Shown here one piece after another: positions 1 to 6,527 of a DNA stretch of 11,588 bases. The stretch covers positions 1 through 11,588 of the forward strand of contig SLFV01000130.1 in NCBI GenBank assembly GCA_007124075.1, read 5' to 3'. The DNA is from Roseimaritima sp. GTDB lineage: Bacteria; Planctomycetota; Planctomycetia; Pirellulales; Pirellulaceae. Within the stretch, counting starts at the first letter, position 1; each line of letters opens with the position of its first letter. The notes beneath the pieces were generated by a model. That model made no database searches. It was not told where the DNA came from and saw nothing but the letters and a program-made list of their open reading frames with translations. A program made the position numbers and the translations under genes.

Positions 1-38
1 CGATATAAAGCCCAAAGTATTTCTGAAAATAGTGATTC

Positions 39-1349
39 ATGACTCAAGTAACTTCCCCGGATCTGGCATTTGACGCCGCTGGATTCCAAGCGTTTTTATC
101 GACTTGCGATGAACCCGAATGGCTGCTTGCGATCCGCCGAGGTGCATGGGAACGCTTCCAGGCGATGGCGTGGCCGCAGCGTCGCAGTGAGGAGTGGATT
201 CGCTCTGACCTGCGATTGTTTCAATTGAGTAATTATCTGTTTCCCTCACACACATCGCAGGGGATTGACGCGGCGCATCAATTGACACGGAATGTTGATT
301 TATGTGGCCAGATTGAAACGATCAACAGTCATTGCGTAAACGATCGCCTGGACCCTGAACTGGAAGGACAGGGGATTCTATTTGGCAGTTTGGAGCGACT
401 GGCTGCCGAACATCCTGAGCTCGTTCAGCCACATTTGTTTTCGTTGTTTGACCGGGACTACGATAAATTTGCGGCTTTGCACGCTGCCGCGTTCAAAGGG
501 GGACACTTCCTGTATGTTCCCCGCGGGATTGTAATCGAAAAACCGTTGCACTTGGGTTCGTTCTTAAGCGACGGAGGCAGTGATACCGGCCACACGCTGA
601 TCGTCTTGGAGGCGGGGGCGGAAGCCACCGTTCTGCGTGAATCCAACAGCGCCAGCAGTGCTTTTGGCGGCCTGCACCTGGGGGCCCTGGAGATCGTGCT
701 TCGGCCGGGAGCGAGGCTACGCTATGTCGATTTGCAAGAATGGGGGCAGAAGACGCAACACTTTGCCTTTCAGACCGCCAGTGTCGATTCCGGCGCGTCC
801 TTGCAATGGACAACCGCGGCGATGGGAGGTGCATTCGTGAAAGTCAATCAGGCCGTTCGCTTGGTTGGTGAGGGTGCCTCCTGCCAAGTCAATGGGGTGA
901 TGTTTGCCGAGGGGCGACAGCACATCGCTTACCACACACTGCAACACCACGTGGCCCCCCATTGCCGCAGCGATTTTCTGTACAAATCCGCGCAACAGGA
1001 TCGCAGTCGCACGGTCTGGCGCGGCATGATCAAAGTCGACAAGGACGCGCAGAGAACCGACGGCTATCAGCGGAACGACAACCTGGTCTTGTCCACGACC
1101 TCGCGGGCCGATTCCATTCCGGGCCTAGAAATCCAAGCCGATGACGTCCGCTGCACTCACGGAAGCACGACGACCAAGGTGGACGAGGAACAGATCTTTT
1201 ACGCTCAGTGCCGAGGCTTCACTCGCAAGGAAGCGACACGTATGATTGTTAGTGGGTTCTTTCAACAGATCTTTGACCGAATCACGATCGAAAGCGTGCG
1301 CGAAGCCATGGGACGGTCGATTGCCCGTCAGGTTCGCGAGTATGATTGA
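39..1349 (+). CDS. sufD: Fe-S cluster assembly scaffold subunit SufD
   Basis: The 436-residue product matches SufD, which pairs with SufB in the cytosolic SufBC2D complex that builds iron-sulfur clusters. The N-terminal segment has the family pattern around residues 46-61 (WPQRRSEEWIRSDLRL). The C-terminal core follows the SufB/SufD beta-helix pattern: FLYKSAQQDRSRTVWRG at 313-329, Q344 and N346-N348, LEIQADDVRCTHG at 363-375, and FYAQCRGF at 387-394. C372 and H374 correspond to the conserved Cys and His thought to act at the SufB-SufD interface. Length is normal for SufD. ATG 39 is the first in-frame start seen, but its ribosome site is weak, as expected if sufB or sufC lies immediately upstream and translation is coupled. 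The next gene starts 26 bases after the stop. Family identity is clear; the upstream partners are inferred. Confidence 0.94.
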   Translation: MTQVTSPDLAFDAAGFQAFLSTCDEPEWLLAIRRGAWERFQAMAWPQRRSEEWIRSDLRLFQLSNYLFPSHTSQGIDAAHQLTRNVDLCGQIETINSHCVNDRLDPELEGQGILFGSLERLAAEHPELVQPHLFSLFDRDYDKFAALHAAAFKGGHFLYVPRGIVIEKPLHLGSFLSDGGSDTGHTLIVLEAGAEATVLRESNSASSAFGGLHLGALEIVLRPGARLRYVDLQEWGQKTQHFAFQTASVDSGASLQWTTAAMGGAFVKVNQAVRLVGEGASCQVNGVMFAEGRQHIAYHTLQHHVAPHCRSDFLYKSAQQDRSRTVWRGMIKVDKDAQRTDGYQRNDNLVLSTTSRADSIPGLEIQADDVRCTHGSTTTKVDEEQIFYAQCRGFTRKEATRMIVSGFFQQIFDRITIESVREAMGRSIARQVREYD

Positions 1350-1375
1350 TTTTCCTTTTTGGGTGGTAGGTAGCT

Positions 1376-1696
1376 ATGGCACTTTGTGAAGATAAAGTTC
1401 GCGAGGCGTTGAAACAGGTCATCGATCCGGAACTGTACGTGAATATCGTCGATCTTGGCTTGGTATACACGGTTGATATCGACCCTGCCAATGAAGCGGG
1501 GACACATTTCGTTACCGTCGAAATGACGATGACCAGTCCGATGTGTCCGGCCGGACCGCAGTTAGTTGCCGGGGCAAAGTCCGCTGTCGAGGGGATGGAG
1601 GAGGTCCACGAAGCGGAGATCAAGGTCGTCATGGAACCGCCCTGGAGTCAGGATATGATGACTGAGGACGCCCGCGACCAGTTGAATATTTTTTGA
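1376..1696 (+). CDS. sufT: Short SufT/MIP18-type (DUF59) iron-sulfur assembly factor
   Basis: This 106-residue protein is a complete single-domain member of the MIP18/PaaD/DUF59 family, whose SUF-linked members (SufT) help mature or carry Fe-S clusters. Diagnostic features are DPEL at 17-20, IVDLGLVY at 24-31, the MTMTSPMCP stretch at 50-58 with the conserved C57, and a C-terminal PPWSQDMMTEDARDQL segment typical of the short bacterial form. The ATG at 1376 is preceded by a G-rich stretch (GGTGG then GGTAG, about 1360-1371) that can serve as the ribosome site. It lies 26 bases after sufD, so one transcript is likely. The same protein type also occurs in phenylacetate oxygenase clusters, but the sufD neighbour argues for Fe-S assembly. 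Confidence 0.9.
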   Translation: MALCEDKVREALKQVIDPELYVNIVDLGLVYTVDIDPANEAGTHFVTVEMTMTSPMCPAGPQLVAGAKSAVEGMEEVHEAEIKVVMEPPWSQDMMTEDARDQLNIF

Positions 1697-1747
1697 TTAT
1701 CGGCCAATCGAAGGGTCGAAAAAGTCAAAGCCTTTCATCATTTGGAT

Positions 1748-1765
1748 CGGGTAGCCCCGTTTTTT
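1748..1765 (+). terminator. Weak terminator-like hairpin after the SUF pair
   Basis: CGGG (1748-1751) and CCCG (1756-1759) can form a 4-bp all-GC stem around a TAGC loop, followed directly by six T residues (1760-1765). It sits 52 bases after the SufT-type stop codon and ends 19 bases before the next start codon. The stem is short for an intrinsic terminator, so it may only partly end the SUF transcript, or may be chance. Confidence 0.35.
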
Positions 1766-1772
1766 GCTTTCT

Positions 1773-1776
1773 AGGA
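1773..1776 (+). promoter_or_regulatory. Ribosome binding site fixing the DinB-like start
   Basis: AGGA at 1773-1776 is 8 bases ahead of ATG 1785. It supports that start over the in-frame TTG at 1764, which lies upstream of this site. Confidence 0.5.
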
Positions 1777-1784
1777 AATCCACA

Positions 1785-2306
1785 ATGCCTACGATCTCCG
1801 CGGCAATCGTCGAATCCGCCAACCTTTCGCTCGCTTATGCCGAACGCTTGACCAAGGAGCTTCCGACCGAACTGTTCGCACGACTCGCTCCCGGGGCGAA
1901 TGGGCCCGTTATGTCCAACCATCCCGCGTTTGTGTTTGGTCATCTGCAAATCTACGCCCCGCGGATCATCGCGGAACTGGGAAACGACGCCAGTCCCTAT
2001 CAACCGTCCGAGCAGGATTTGGGGCTGTTTCTTAATGGCGTAACGTGTGTGGATGATCCTGACGGAACCATTTATCCTCCGATGAGTGTGATCATGGAAC
2101 GATTTTTCCGAGCGCACCGGGCTGCCATTGCCACGATCGCGGAAACCAGCGACGAAATCTACGCATCCCCCAATCCCAATGAAAAAATGCGTAGCAAATT
2201 TGCGACCATGGGATCGATGCACGCCTTCTATTTGGGCGGACACATCATGATGCACCTTGGACAGGTTAGTGCGTGGAGACGCATGTTGCAGTTGCCTCCG
2301 GCCTAA
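1785..2306 (+). CDS. DinB-like four-helix metal-binding protein
   Basis: The 173-residue product resembles the DinB/YfiT-like four-helix bundle superfamily, whose members bind a divalent metal through a His triad and include thiol-transferase-type and uncharacterised stress-linked proteins. Histidines are placed as expected: H53 in FGHLQIY in the second helix region and H153/H157 in GGHIMMHLGQ near the C-terminus; H46 and H146 are further candidates. ATG 1785 was chosen because AGGA at 1773-1776 lies 8 bases upstream; an in-frame TTG at 1764 would add seven residues but has no ribosome site. It follows SufT by 88 bases, with a weak terminator-like hairpin between them. The catalytic role cannot be told from sequence. 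Superfamily placement is fairly sure, function is not. Confidence 0.7.
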   Translation: MPTISAAIVESANLSLAYAERLTKELPTELFARLAPGANGPVMSNHPAFVFGHLQIYAPRIIAELGNDASPYQPSEQDLGLFLNGVTCVDDPDGTIYPPMSVIMERFFRAHRAAIATIAETSDEIYASPNPNEKMRSKFATMGSMHAFYLGGHIMMHLGQVSAWRRMLQLPPA

Positions 2307-2599
2307 AAACCAGCGTCGCCAGAACGGGAGGTCTGACCGCCAAAGCCGGTACCGGGGGCGGGATTGCCGAAGAAGTGTCAAAAACATGATCGATTTCATT
2401 GCGGCAGCGGTACTTCGGTAATTAGTATCTAACGAACGGTTCGGCGATAGCTTCGTCATTGATTTTTCTCACCCGCCGCAAAGCGAACGGCTGGGAGAAA
2501 TGCGTGGCAGAGTCTGTCAAGGAAAAGCCGAGAGCGGTTTAAGAACCGTTCCGAAGTGCTGCCGTTCGTGCAAACCATCGTGCTGGGAAGTGTCTACCT
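2307..2599. other. Intergenic region before the BMC gene
   Basis: No convincing gene is present on either strand of this stretch. Small dyads are visible: a palindrome CGAACGGTTCG near 2432-2442, and a hairpin with arms CGGTT (2535-2539) and AACCG (2544-2548) around TAAG, about 50 bases upstream of the BMC start. The hairpin has no T-run, so it is not an intrinsic terminator. A promoter for the BMC gene is expected here but none could be picked with confidence. The dyads may be chance. Confidence 0.4.
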
Positions 2600-3247
2600 T
2601 TGAATATTAGCCTTGGCATTCTGGAAGTCACCGGATTCACCCCCGCCATGGTCGCGCTGGATGCGATGGAAAAGGCGGCGGAAGTTTCCTTGGTGCAAGC
2701 CGAACTGAACGATTTTCTGGGAACGGTCATCAAGATCCGGGGCAATGTCGACGCGGTCCAGGCTGCGTTGGAAGCGGGTCACGCGATCGCGAAAACGTTT
2801 GGCGTTTCACCCCAGATTTCGCTGATCAGCCGTCCCGAAAAATCCGCCTACGACAAAGGCATTTTAAGTCGGCAGGAACGCAGCCCATTGTTGGAACAGA
2901 ACGTTGTTCTGGAGTCGTCACCTCGTTCTCCTTCATCCCTTCCTGAACAAGCCAAACCCATGACCGATTCTCCCTCGTACGCCCTCGGTTTTATCGAAAC
3001 ACAAGGGTTCACCGCCGTCTTTGAAGCAATCGATAGTGCATGCAAGGCGGCCAATGTCGATGTAGTTGCGAAAGAAAAACTTGGCGGTGGGTACATCACA
3101 GTGGTGATCAAAGGAGATGTAGCAGCCGTCAATGCGGCCGTGCAAGCGGGACAGGCTCGCGTCGGGGCGTTGGGAAAATTGATCGCTGCCCACGTGATCG
3201 CGCGTCCAAGTGCTAATGTTCTGGCTTTACTGCCTCCATCGGCTTGA
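2600..3247 (+). CDS. Tandem-domain bacterial microcompartment (BMC) shell protein
   Basis: This 215-residue protein has two BMC shell domains. Domain 1 (about residues 4-80) opens with SLGILEVTGFTPAMVALDAMEKAAEV. Domain 2 (about 126-204) opens with YALGFIETQGFTAVFEAIDSACKAANV and ends with AAHVIARPS. BMC domains assemble into hexagonal tiles that form the protein shell of bacterial organelles; two per chain suggests a trimer acting as a pseudohexamer. The pore loop of domain 2 is canonical (KLGGGYITV, 160-168), but domain 1 has LNDFLGTV (36-43), lacking the glycines. The domains are joined by a polar linker (about 81-120), longer than is usual in tandem BMC proteins. The start is TTG 2600, the only in-frame initiation codon after the upstream stop at 2540, with GGGAAG at 2585-2590 as ribosome site. 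M121, just before domain 2, could be a relic or internal start. No other microcompartment gene is visible nearby. Confidence 0.88.
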   Translation: MNISLGILEVTGFTPAMVALDAMEKAAEVSLVQAELNDFLGTVIKIRGNVDAVQAALEAGHAIAKTFGVSPQISLISRPEKSAYDKGILSRQERSPLLEQNVVLESSPRSPSSLPEQAKPMTDSPSYALGFIETQGFTAVFEAIDSACKAANVDVVAKEKLGGGYITVVIKGDVAAVNAAVQAGQARVGALGKLIAAHVIARPSANVLALLPPSA

Positions 3248-3279
3248 TCGTTCAGCCCCACTTCCTGGAACCGCTCCCC

Positions 3280-4557
3280 CTACGCCTTGAAAATGACCGC
3301 AGCGGCGTGGCCTTGAGCGGTATGCGCCAGGACCATCACCCGTGGTTTCTCAAGCGGTTGGGGCGAGGAGAATATCGGCTGCGGAAAATCTGGGCCCAAG
3401 TCCGCGACATTTAGTGTTGGCGGAATCGTGCGGTGTTGAATCGCCAGGACGGCCAGTGTTAGGTGAAATCCTGCCGTTGCGGCACCGCAGTGGCTGGTAG
3501 CGGCGATCGGGGCACAGACGGGAACCCCTGGAATCGTCTGTGCCATCGCCTTCAATTCGGCTTGGTCTTGCTGTGGATCACCCATCGCGTGCGATATCAC
3601 CATCCCCAGGTCGTTGGCCTGGCAACCGGCATCGCTCAGGGCCGCTTCGATCGCAAGCCGGATTGCCTGCTGGCTTCCACGCGTCGTTGCCGGCACAAAG
3701 CGAACCGCCGCGCCAGCGAACCTGGCCAACGGTCGCACCCCACGCTGTTTGGCCAAACGACCCGATTCCAGCACCAAGCTGGCCGCACCTTCACCGCCGG
3801 CGACTCCGGTTGCATCGGCAGCATACGGCCGGATCGAGCGCGTGACCGGATCGACAGGCACCGCCATTGGGTTGGCACCCCGGTAAACGACTCCCGATTC
3901 ATTGATCCAGTTGCCAGTGGTGCCACAAATAACGATATCCGACGCATCCCGGCGAATGTACGAAACCGCTTCGATCAACGCGGCCGGACCAGAACTGTCT
4001 TCCAGCAAAATCGTGTTGTTGGGTCCCAAGGCCTGGACCGCAATCCCCACATGACAAGCCGCCATGTTGGGCAAATACTTCAGCATCCACAAGGGATAGA
4101 TCTGCCGGATTGCGGCGGCACCGAACTTTCCTAAACACTCCGCGCCGTCGGTCCCGGAGACCTCTCGCATCGTATCCTCCAGTTCTGCAGGCGGACCGTA
4201 CAGCATCTCCGAGCCGAAGACGGTACCGATCCGATGTCGCTTGAACTGGGGGTGCCGCTGGAAGTATTCCTCCAACCCGCTTTGGCTGATAGCCATCATC
4301 GAAGCCGCAAATGAAGTTTGCAATTCGCGACCCATCACTTTAAGCGATTTCCGGGGGCGAACATGCTCCTTCGGATCGAAATCAGGGATCAGCCCCCCGA
4401 TGGAGTACTTTGCTGATTTGTCTTGGATATAAGGCAAGCTAATGATACCGCAATCGCCATTGCACAACCGTTGCCACGTAGTATCAGCACTCGACCCGAG
4501 GGGGGTCAGTGCACCTACGCCAGTGATGGTGATTTCCGAGCCTTCAGGGATTGCCAT
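3280..4557 (-). CDS. FabF-like ketosynthase lacking the active-site cysteine
   Basis: The 425-residue product has the full thiolase-fold layout of the beta-ketoacyl-ACP synthase family. The N-terminus ITITGVGALTPLG (9-21) is typical of FabF. NMAACHVGIAVQALGPNN (164-181) aligns with the segment before the active site, and RPYAADATGVAGGEGAASLVLE (243-264) is the family motif. Where FabF has TAC-TSG, this protein has LEDSSG (185-190), so the catalytic Cys is replaced by D187. The two catalytic His positions appear kept (H323 in SHAMGDPQQD, H356 in TSHCG), but the Lys before the second His is missing. Condensation by acyl transfer to Cys is therefore unlikely; a chain-length-factor-like partner, a decarboxylase-like enzyme or another acyl-ACP role is possible. 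No acyl carrier protein gene is adjacent. It converges on the BMC gene with a 32-base gap. No strong ribosome site precedes ATG 4557. Confidence 0.88.
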   Translation of the reverse strand: MAIPEGSEITITGVGALTPLGSSADTTWQRLCNGDCGIISLPYIQDKSAKYSIGGLIPDFDPKEHVRPRKSLKVMGRELQTSFAASMMAISQSGLEEYFQRHPQFKRHRIGTVFGSEMLYGPPAELEDTMREVSGTDGAECLGKFGAAAIRQIYPLWMLKYLPNMAACHVGIAVQALGPNNTILLEDSSGPAALIEAVSYIRRDASDIVICGTTGNWINESGVVYRGANPMAVPVDPVTRSIRPYAADATGVAGGEGAASLVLESGRLAKQRGVRPLARFAGAAVRFVPATTRGSQQAIRLAIEAALSDAGCQANDLGMVISHAMGDPQQDQAELKAMAQTIPGVPVCAPIAATSHCGAATAGFHLTLAVLAIQHRTIPPTLNVADLGPDFPQPIFSSPQPLEKPRVMVLAHTAQGHAAAVIFKA

Positions 4558-4724
4558 GAATCACAAAGCATTGTGGACGTTGTTCTCGCTACCGCAACCG
4601 TATCATAGAAGCAGCGTGTTTGTTTTGCTACGAGCCAAGCCATCTGTTTTCGTGTGCCAAAGCTTCTCTGCGTGCGTAAACCTCCCAGACCGCGCGTCCA
4701 CACCCACCTAGTGGCCCGAGAAGG

Positions 4725-4760
4725 AATTAACCTTGCATGGAAATTAACCTTGCATGGAAA
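4725..4760. repeat. 17-base tandem duplication
   Basis: A 17-base unit (AATTAACCTTGCATGGA) occurs twice head to tail with no mismatch. The perfect 17-base periodicity runs over 36 bases. It is intergenic and lies just inside the left terminal inverted repeat. Confidence 0.9.
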
Positions 4761-4767
4761 ACGTCAC

Positions 4768-4806
4768 CTAATCTCGGAATTGCAAGCTAATCTCGGAATT
4801 GCAAGC
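4768..4806. repeat. 19-base tandem duplication
   Basis: A 19-base unit (CTAATCTCGGAATTGCAAG) occurs twice head to tail without mismatch, giving 39 bases of perfect period 19. It starts 7 bases after the 17-base tandem duplication ends and is unrelated to it in sequence. Confidence 0.9.
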
Positions 4807-4828
4807 GATTTTGGGGCTTCGTGCTGTA

Positions 4829-4879
4829 CAGAGGCAAGAATGCCTGTGCTCCCGGTGGCACAGACATTCCTGTCTGTGC
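4829..4879. repeat. Pair of inverted 20-base hairpin repeats (REP-like)
   Basis: Copy B (4859-4878) is a perfect hairpin: CACAGACA, loop TTCC, TGTCTGTG, extendable by one G-C pair at 4858/4879. Copy A (4829-4848) is CAGAGGCA, loop AGAA, TGCCTGTG, with one mismatch in the stem. The reverse complement of A matches B at 16 of 20 bases, so they are two opposed copies of one unit 10 bases apart. From memory, hairpins of the type GCACAGACATTCCTGTCTGTGC recur widely between genes in planctomycete genomes and give spurious peptides such as AQTFLSV; this was not checked here. The pair sits 48 bases beyond the hydrolase stop and could also help end that transcript. Confidence 0.75.
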
Positions 4880-4926
4880 GGCATTGTTTACTTCTCGACC
4901 CACTAGTGGTTCGTCAGCATTTCATT

Positions 4927-6279
4927 TTAGGGGTGTGGGGCATCGGCTTGGGTCAGCAAGTGGGCGGACAGCCGCCAAAAAAGGTTGGGGGCTTGCCCCT
5001 GCGGCAACAAAAGTTTCCGCTCATTTGCGCGTAGCCCCATCTGCAGGACCTCGCTCAGCTCTTGCAGGATCATTGGGTTGTCCCCGTAATAACTATGCCC
5101 CAGCAGACTTAGGTCGATCCCACTGACGTCAACGGTTTCCAAACCCGGGACCACCACCAGATCCGCACCGCTATGCCCGGCGCGGGCGTACCCGTGGATC
5201 GCTCGCGATGCAACCAGCGCTCGGTCGTCAGACGAAGCATACAGCACAACCTGCTGGGCCAGTCGACCGATTGCGGGCGCGTAATCGCGGCGGAAACGGT
5301 CGGCGTCGACGTCGGGAGCCGCCAAAACGACCCGACCTAGCGCGGGGGACTTCAGGTAAGGCGTTTTCCATTGAAGCGGCTCGATCGCCGACAAGAATGC
5401 CCGGTTTCCCATACTGTGTGCTACTACGTGAACGGCATCGGCACCGCTTTCGGCAATCAATCCCAGCAAAAATTGTCGCAGATGGGGAGCTGTCCAGTCC
5501 GCATTGTTTTGGTCGACCGTATAGCCACTTAGCTTGCCAACGCTGGGCCAACTGTAGCAGACCGGCGTTCCCGTAAACGGAAGGTCGACCGACAACTGAG
5601 CGGTTCTCCGGATCGCAGATTCAAAGTCGACATTATAGCCGTGGATAAATAACAACAGGTCACGATCGTCGCTCTTTTGAATCGAATGCGACAGACGGGA
5701 TCGGAACTCTATCTCGCTCAGTTCCGTCACACGGGTCATGACGATATGCCGGTCCTGCCGCTCGCGGAATTCCAACCGTAACATACTCGGGCGTTCAACC
5801 CGTCCGGGTTGATGGCTCGCCGGAACGGTGACCTCACTAAGACCGCGAACCAGCACGCCACGACTATCGGAATAGCGAACCGCGTGCTTTGCCGACCGGG
5901 TCACCTGCCCGACCAACCCGATAATTACGATCGCCACCACGCCGCCCATAAGGGCCGTCCATGCCAGTGCAGTCGAGGTGAGCGCAATCCGCTTGCGGAC
6001 AACCGCAATCATCACGGCCAAGCCTGTCAGCATCACGGCTACTAGGCCAAGCAGCATGTTAAGCCGCAAGTTGGGACGGGGCTGCCGGGCCGGCAGCCGA
6101 TCGGTCGCGTAGAAAACCGGGACGGTGACGTAGCTATCGCCCTGGGGCTGCAAGTGTCGATCTCCGCCACGCGACTGGTCGCGGACAGGAGATGATTGAT
6201 TGGAACAGCCGATGAGGCACACGATCGGTAGCAATCCGATGACCAAGTTCGACGCTACCATACCAGCAGAACGCGCCAT
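4927..6279 (-). CDS. Membrane-anchored lipoprotein alpha/beta hydrolase (DUF900 type)
   Basis: The 450-residue product begins with a lipoprotein signal: a hydrophobic stretch (about 8-23) and lipobox LIGC with C25 as the lipidated residue. FYATDR (56-61) is a hallmark of DUF900-type hydrolases. Two hydrophobic helices follow (about 75-94 and 101-126), then the hydrolase core: DLLLFIHGYNVDF (207-219) and the nucleophile motif VVAHSMGNR (285-293) with S289. Asp in AAPDVDADRF (D323 or D325) and H395 in LLGHSYYGD are candidates for the rest of the triad. The substrate is unknown; such proteins are generally annotated as esterase-like. ATG 6279 is chosen because GGGGGAGGAAG lies just upstream and the signal peptide starts there. 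The frame is open to 6462, but that extension is basic and would bury the signal. It is transcribed divergently from the GlmU-like gene. Confidence 0.85.
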   Translation of the reverse strand: MARSAGMVASNLVIGLLPIVCLIGCSNQSSPVRDQSRGGDRHLQPQGDSYVTVPVFYATDRLPARQPRPNLRLNMLLGLVAVMLTGLAVMIAVVRKRIALTSTALAWTALMGGVVAIVIIGLVGQVTRSAKHAVRYSDSRGVLVRGLSEVTVPASHQPGRVERPSMLRLEFRERQDRHIVMTRVTELSEIEFRSRLSHSIQKSDDRDLLLFIHGYNVDFESAIRRTAQLSVDLPFTGTPVCYSWPSVGKLSGYTVDQNNADWTAPHLRQFLLGLIAESGADAVHVVAHSMGNRAFLSAIEPLQWKTPYLKSPALGRVVLAAPDVDADRFRRDYAPAIGRLAQQVVLYASSDDRALVASRAIHGYARAGHSGADLVVVPGLETVDVSGIDLSLLGHSYYGDNPMILQELSEVLQMGLRANERKLLLPQGQAPNLFWRLSAHLLTQADAPHP

Positions 6280-6285
6280 TTCGTT

Positions 6286-6296
6286 CTTCCTCCCCC
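6286..6296 (-). promoter_or_regulatory. Strong ribosome binding site of the hydrolase gene
   Basis: On the - strand this reads GGGGGAGGAAG; the GGAGG core ends 9 bases before ATG 6279. It is the best ribosome site in the window and rules out the longer frame starting at 6462. Confidence 0.8.
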
Positions 6297-6364
6297 TTTT
6301 TGCCTGGGTTAGGTTTAGCACTCGATTCAAGTTGCTGTCTAGAGCGATGTGGTTTTCCCGTCGC

Positions 6365-6409
6365 CAATAGCCCCGTTCTGCCGCCTGCCCCAAACCTGTT
6401 AGGCTATTG
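6365..6409. promoter_or_regulatory. Inverted repeat in the divergent promoter region
   Basis: CAATAGCC (6365-6372) and its exact reverse complement GGCTATTG (6402-6409) are separated by 29 bases. They lie in the 263-base gap between the hydrolase start (6279, -) and the GlmU-like start (6543, +). They could be operator half-sites or the arms of a leader hairpin. No clear -35/-10 pair was found for either gene. An 8-bp dyad may be chance. Confidence 0.3.
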
Positions 6410-6527
6410 CCGGGCTGGCTGCGATGCGTGGCGACCCGAGGCAAGAACCGCTGCGCCCACAACTATACGATTCGAGGGCGTTCGGAGACATTGGCTTGAG
6501 ACCAGAGGCATCCCAAGGGAAATTTTC

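Larger units (their letters stand above)
4704..4909. repeat. 206-base element bounded by terminal inverted repeats (MITE-like)
   Basis: The left end (4704-4723) reads CCACCTAGTGGCCCGAGAAG. The reverse complement of the right end (4891-4909) reads CCACTAGTGGGTCGAGAAG. They match at 17 of 19 aligned bases with one single-base gap. Each end also contains its own short palindrome centred on CTAG. The element carries no gene but encloses two tandem duplications and two hairpins. No target-site duplication was recognised in the flanks (left ...CCACAC, right TTCGTC...). It could be a non-autonomous mobile element or a composite of planctomycete intergenic repeats. The inverted repeat is directly visible; mobility is inference. 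Confidence 0.6.
4558..4926. other. Gene-free region carrying repeats
   Basis: No credible gene lies between the hydrolase stop and the ketosynthase start; the open frames here are produced by repeats. The part from 4558 to about 4703 should contain the ketosynthase promoter on the - strand (TATGAT-like on the - strand near 4599-4604, without a clear -35 box). The remainder is the inverted-repeat-bounded element described separately. Confidence 0.7.

Noticed and set aside
1725..2459. 244-codon open frame on the - strand opposite the DinB-like gene
   Set aside because: Composition is rich in Arg, His and Gly as expected from antisense reading of a coding gene, no family features are seen, and the + frame carries clear superfamily motifs.
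3463..4134. 223-codon open frame on the + strand inside the ketosynthase gene
   Set aside because: Antisense shadow: the - strand frame encodes a full ketosynthase-fold protein, and this frame shows no domain or ribosome site.
4725..4806. Possible CRISPR array
   Set aside because: The repeats are direct tandem copies without spacers, two different units occur only twice each, and no cas gene is nearby.
4654..5034. Open frame on the + strand crossing the intergenic repeats
   Set aside because: Its peptide includes AQTFLSV, a typical translation of the hairpin repeat, and it runs into the hydrolase gene antisense. It is a product of repeats, not a gene.
6280..6462. Longer N-terminus for the hydrolase (start at 6462, -)
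   Set aside because: It would put about 60 polar and basic residues before a clear lipoprotein signal, whereas ATG 6279 has a strong ribosome site.
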